Source of the DNA: Spirogloea muscicola
Lineage: Eukaryota > Streptophyta > Zygnematophyceae > Spirogloeales > Spirogloeaceae
Assembly (NCBI GenBank): GCA_009602725.1
Contig: WELB01000153.1
Coordinates: 161,378 to 207,302 of the forward strand
Direction: 5' to 3'
Length of the DNA: 45,925 nucleotides
Shown here: in pieces, positions 42,075-45,925 of the stretch
How positions within the stretch are numbered: position 1 is the stretch's first letter
How the letters are laid out: each line of letters begins with the position of its first letter
Notes under the pieces: model-generated
Seen by the model: the letters and a program-made list of their open reading frames with translations, nothing else
Told to the model about the DNA's origin: nothing
Database searches by the model: none
Program-made: the position numbers and the translations under genes

Positions 42075-42210
42075 GAGGAGAGAGAGGGGGAGAGGGAGGA
42101 GAGAGGGAGAGAGAGCGAGAGCGAGAGAGAGAGAGAGCGAGAGAGAGAGAGAGCGAGAGAGAGAGAGAGAGGGAGAGAGAGAGAGAGAGGGAGGGAGAGA
42201 GAGAGGCGCT
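42075..42210 (+). repeat. (GA)n microsatellite in the 5' flank of the minus-strand LRR gene
   Basis: A long interrupted GA/GAGC repeat, reading as (CT)n on the gene's own strand about 210-345 bp upstream of its ATG. It could act as a pyrimidine-rich promoter patch, which is inference only. Open frames across it are artefacts. Confidence 0.85.
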
Positions 42211-43844
42211 GCTTCCCGGGCGGGCGCGCGCGCGCGCAGCTCGCCGGCGCTTCTGGAGGCAGCTCGCCGGCGCCGGCGGGCGGGCCGGAGGAGGGAGGAG
42301 GGGAGGGGAGGAGGGAGGAAGGGGGCCCCCGCGACAGTCGCGGACTGCCCGCCCGCCGCGAAACGAGAAACCAGCTCGTTAAATAACAAAAGAGTGGCTG
42401 TTAGATAGTGGCTTTCTCAGACGGCACTGAGACTGGCATTCCCAAAAGGGGATAGGGGAAGGCGAGACGGCGCTATCCCAACGGGGGGAGATGGCACCCG
42501 GTGGTGGTGTTTCCGCCGTCGGCCCGAGGGGGCGGCTTCACCCGGGGGAGGCTGGATAAAGTGGCGGCCGGGTTGACGGCGCTAGACGCGACGGAACGGC
42601 GCGGCCGCGCGCCCGCCCCGCCGCCCCCCGCTCCTAGCTCTGGGGGCCGTCGTTGCGACGGACGAAGGGATCGTTTCAGTCAACGCGGCGGTCAGCGCCG
42701 CCGGGCCGCCGCGGCCCCCAACCGACGGCGCGCCTGATGGCGTCACGGCTGGCGTCACCCGACCGTTATCAGGACGTGGCTGGATCGTGCAGGGCAGACG
42801 TTATCAGGGCTAGCCACCAGTTGCGGTTGGTGCAGGCTCGCTGACCCTAATGTACATTAAACGCTTATCTTTTCCAATGCAGCGATGCCAAGCGCTCGCC
42901 TTGCATCTGCGTGCTGGCTTTGCCTTGGCTGCCACCTCAGGTCAGACGATCTTGTCTTGTGTTGTGGACAGAATGCAGTTCAATTGAACGAGCAGCTCAC
43001 AGTCGGGACAATCTGTGATTGTGTTGATCGTGCTGACCTTGCTCTTGTGCATTCTGTCTGAATCAGAGAGGACATCAATGTCAACTCATTATATCTCACG
43101 TGAATCGATAACAAGAATGGTACGCCCTTAGTGCTTCGCTTGCATCATGTACAAGGATCGTGTAAATTGGCTTATGCCAGCTGCACATGCCGGGCTGCAA
43201 CAATATCAGGAGTTTTTCCTACCCATCATTACCTCACTTATGATGCAGATGACGTTCATCATAAGCCGCGAGTATTCATGACTTACTGAGGTCTAGCGAT
43301 GCTACTGGGGCTGAGGTTGAGAAAGGTTGTCCTTCAGCTACACATTGCTCTACAGGCTTCTGTCATGCAGCTTCTGTGCCTGGGAGCTGCGCTTTTCAAG
43401 CGGGAAAGGGGCTGTTTCCCCAATGCTACGCATGTGTGTCTTTACCTTTAGCTCCAAAGTTGCTCCAGCTTCACTTGAGGGCTGCTTGTCATGTGAGAGC
43501 TGTTCGCATCTTCAATGTGGCCTCCTCATAGGAAGTGGCGCCTTCCATCTGTCAGAGCTAGCCATGTACCCATTCCTCAAGCATCGAAGCCATCAAGCAT
43601 CGAAGGTAAATTTATTACAAGGTTAAGTTGGGGACGCTATTAAAACCAGAGCCCTGAACATGTACCTCTTTGCCTCCTATTGTTATGACGGGGTCTCCCT
43701 GAGCAGCAAAGTGTTGCGCGGCCCTCTGAGCTCGGTTACCCGGGAAATTGTGCTGGACTGCTTACTGAGCAAGAAGGCAGACGCCGGGACTTCGGGCTTA
43801 TCATGAGGACTTCTGGCTGACTGCTTGCACGTTGACCTCTGGTT

Positions 43845-43890
43845 CACATCCTTCCGTTGGGCTGACTCCTCCATAGCCACCGTCCTCACT
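43845..43890 (+). repeat. Dispersed head repeat copy, degenerate
   Basis: TTCCGTTGGGCTGACTCCTC, then CATAGCCACCGTCC matches the head core at 3670-3796 (TTCCGTTGGGCTGGCCTCTC...AGCCAYNGCC). Confidence 0.6.
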
Positions 43891-44244
43891 TCTGCCAAGT
43901 TTTCTTTCAACAATGGAAGACGCTCTAGCTGCACTAGCAGTATTAAGCGGTGCTGCTGGCTGACGGTGTTCATGTCCTGAATTTACCTGCCAACCAACGG
44001 CCAAATGGCAACGACCGTCAATGGTCAGTCGATTGCCACTGAAGGTCTACTAGCAAACCGGCCAGCGCGAGTGTTACAACGTCCACGTCCACGTCAACGA
44101 ACCGTAATGGCATTGTCAAGGTTAGCCTCCATAGAGGTCCCCTCCCGTCGTCCTTCCGGCGGCAGCACCTCGTTATTTCGCGCCCCAACTCCAGTTCGCC
44201 TGTTCTCAACATGAGGAAAAATCAACTTCTCAAAAGTCAGCTTG

Positions 44245-44365
44245 TCGAGTCCCAGGCATCAGTCAAGCCTTTTCCTGCGGCATAGACAGTCCTTACATTG
44301 TCAGCCAAGTAAACTGCCGAGTCCCCAGGCATCTACGAAATTGTCCTGCGGCATTGACAGTCCAG
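44245..44365 (+). repeat. Imperfect direct duplication, two units about 73 bp apart
   Basis: Both units begin GAGTCCC(C)AGGCATC and end TCCTGCGGCAT(A/T)GACAGTCC; the middle has diverged. It is unrelated to the head or tail sequences. Confidence 0.8.
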
Positions 44366-44424
44366 CTATTTGACATCGTTACACCTGGTTTTTGGTTGGG
44401 TGTTGGAACAGCTCGTGCACGTGC

Positions 44425-44465
44425 ATCCCTCCTTGGCTGGCTAATATAGCCCGCTGCCCTCTTTT
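44425..44465 (+). repeat. Dispersed head repeat copy, degenerate
   Basis: CCTTGGCTGGCTAATATAGC followed by CCGCTGCCCTCTTTTC keeps the GGCT...AGCC arms and the CYGCCC step. Confidence 0.5.
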
Positions 44466-45164
44466 CGGCTGCTACTCACTGATTTGCGGCTGTTGCGTAG
44501 GGGTTGTTGAGCTATGTAGTGTTGTAGCCACCTAAGTAGCTGCGTGATATGCAAAATTCGGCCCCTTTCCACCTTGTCCAATCTTCCTGAACAATGTATT
44601 GGCTTGAATTGGCCTCCCTTTCAATTCATGCGCCCCGCGCGCCTTCTCTCCTGAGCTGGCCAATAACAGCATTTGAAGCCTCTTGTCTTAGTAGCAGTAC
44701 TTCCCCGCCCCTCCGTAGCAGCCAAAGTGTTTACTGCGTGGTTTGTGCTTTCTTCTTTGGCATTGAGGCTCACAAGAGCAAGACAAGACCTTGCCCTTCT
44801 TGCTAGCCTTGTCATAACAGCTACTGCCTCCTGTTTTGAGCAAGCGGCTCTTCCCCAAAGACTAAACACTTCACCAAGGACGAGGCGGTGGTTGTGATGG
44901 AGAGGAAGAGAAGCAAAATGGCTTGGAGCTGCAAAGAGAGAAGCAGCTGCAAAGGGGTCAGCCCAGAAAGTTGGGCAAGTACTTCTGGTTAAAAGCTCTA
45001 CTCTTGGAAAGAGAGCCTTGCTTCCTTCCAAGAAGGAGACGGTTGCTGTGAGGGGCCAGCTAAGAAACGATGGACAATGAGGAAAGCACGTTCTCATTCG
45101 GCCCATGTGGACCGTGTCATACTTATTTGGACTGTGCACTTATAGCTACCATCCCCTTCGCTTT

Positions 45165-45245
45165 CCCTCGCCCCTCCGAGCTTTGTTCATTCTTTAGACC
45201 GGGCTGGCCTCTCATAGCCACCGCTCTTTTCTGGAAGCGTCCTTC
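45165..45245 (+). repeat. Dispersed head repeat copy
   Basis: GAGCTTTGTTCATTCTTTAG, then CCGGGCTGGCCTCTCATAGC and CACCGCTCTTTTCTGGAAGC. This copy links both variants of the family: the GTTCATTCTTT lead-in of the 18970 type and the GGCCTCTC...AGCCAYNGC core of the 3670 type. Confidence 0.8.
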
Positions 45246-45324
45246 TCCATCCATCTGGCCGCGCTTGTTGACCTGAGCAGCTCGGCAACCGCGGAGGCGC
45301 TGCTCCGGGGCAGGCCAGAGGAGT

Positions 45325-45395
45325 GTGCATTGAGTGATGGAGGACCTGAGTGGCCAGTCACGAAGGCAAGCACGTATGAAGGACGTGAGGGCCCG
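45325..45395 (-). mobile_element. 3'-tail fragment of the RLE retrotransposon family
   Basis: The minus strand reads CGTGCTTGCCTTCGTGACTG, then GCCACTCAGGTCCTCCATCA and CTCAATGCACAC. It matches the far 3' end of the other tails, in particular the terminal CATCACTCAA. Confidence 0.7.
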
Positions 45396-45925
45396 GCCAG
45401 ATGGGGCCTCCGCAAGGTAGAAGCGCTCCGCAAGGCGCTGCCATGGCCGCGGGGCGGCGCCCTTGCAGCCGTGGCCGCCTCCAGGCCCCTGAGCCTTTCG
45501 AACCCCCGGACCCCTCAATGGGCGCGCGCTTTCTTTCTTCGTTGAATGCACCGCCCTGAAGCCCCTCGAGATCCGGGTAGCCCGAGCTGACCAGCGTGGG
45601 ACCCCCAGGGTGGGCCCGGCTGCGCGGCCGTACGCATGACGTCACCGAGTACCGTTCGGCCTCCCCCGTGCTGCGCGTGCGGTCGCCGCCGGTCCCGGCG
45701 GCGCCCGACCGGCTCGGTCGCGCGGAACCGGCTTCCCGCCGGATGGCGGTCCTCCGGGACCGCTCCCGGTCCTCCCGGACCGGGACCGGCCCCGCTCTCG
45801 GGGCCGTCGCCGATCCACGCTTTCCTCTGCACTCGCCTCCCGCAATCTCCGCCGCGATTCCCGCCGCGACCACCGGCGGCGGCGGCGGCGGCAGCGGCGG
45901 CGGCGGCGGCGGCTGGATGGCCGAC

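Larger units (their letters stand above)
42211..45925. other. Right end: GC-rich LRR 5' flank, then repeat-rich DNA with no recognised gene
   Basis: 42211-42740 is very GC-rich, probably the CpG-rich promoter flank of the LRR gene. 42740-44420 has balanced composition with no exon seen. 43845-45395 holds further head and tail copies. The last 80 bases are GGC triplet repeats followed by CTGGATGGCCGAC. The ATG at 45917 could be the first codon of a gene that continues past the window, but nothing confirms it. Confidence 0.4.

Noticed and set aside
41917-42408. Glu/Arg-rich ORF and its antisense
   Set aside because: Produced by the GA microsatellite and GC-rich promoter flank; no start context or homology.
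45642-45873. Arg/Gly-rich minus-strand ORFs at the right end
   Set aside because: They follow from very GC-rich DNA and triplet repeats; no domain, splice context or start signal supports them.
1-45925. CRISPR arrays, operons or bacterial-type features
   Set aside because: The window is spliced eukaryotic nuclear DNA; the short tandem repeats seen have no regular spacers.

Overview
The window is nuclear DNA of a green-lineage eukaryote, most likely a streptophyte (early-diverging land plant or charophyte alga). The evidence is an ABA-type group A bZIP factor, a BRD9-like bromodomain protein of the plant type, an N-myristoylatable plant glutaredoxin-like protein, a plastid MEP-pathway enzyme (IspD) and two plant LRR proteins. 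All of these are split by many short GT-AG introns. Exons are GC-rich with CGG/GCC runs and long Ala, Pro and Gln tracts. There is one assembly gap (18421-18806) and three isolated Ns (3370, 6468, 14587). The species cannot be fixed from the sequence alone.

Layout from left to right: 3' part of a bZIP gene (+, 1-1311); a poorly resolved multi-exon gene (-, 2100-3451); a repeat-rich spacer; a CPBP/CAAX-protease membrane protein (-, 4532-6542), divergent from a bromodomain gene (+, 6696-10884) with 153 bp between the start codons; a glutaredoxin-like gene (-, 11871-14483); IspD (-, 15617 to the gap); a repeat-rich stretch with an unidentified possible gene (-, about 20290-22563); a tRNA-Gly(UCC) gene (-, 22964-23035); a mobile-element cluster (about 23205-29460); a repeat-rich spacer; two convergent LRR genes (+, 30858-36613; -, 38167-41865); and a mostly gene-free right end.

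The host genes look like ordinary unrelated housekeeping or regulatory genes and do not form a pathway. The distinctive part is the mobile DNA. One apparently intact non-LTR retrotransposon (ORF 25596-29363, 1255 aa) carries zinc fingers, a reverse transcriptase and a C-terminal restriction-like endonuclease (RLE) domain. A short hairpin sequence at its 5' side (GGGCTGGC...CCAGCCC, called the head here) recurs at least 15 times across the window in both orientations. Its 3' end (the tail: last codons plus 3' UTR) recurs at least five more times. One 340 bp copy (23205-23545, -) has head plus tail with the middle missing, which suggests a non-autonomous partner family. A degenerate pogo/Tigger-type DNA transposon (23557-25276) lies between that short copy and the full element, with another head nested inside it.

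Exon coordinates were read by hand from splice consensus and reading frame. Where a junction could not be reconciled, the entry says so.
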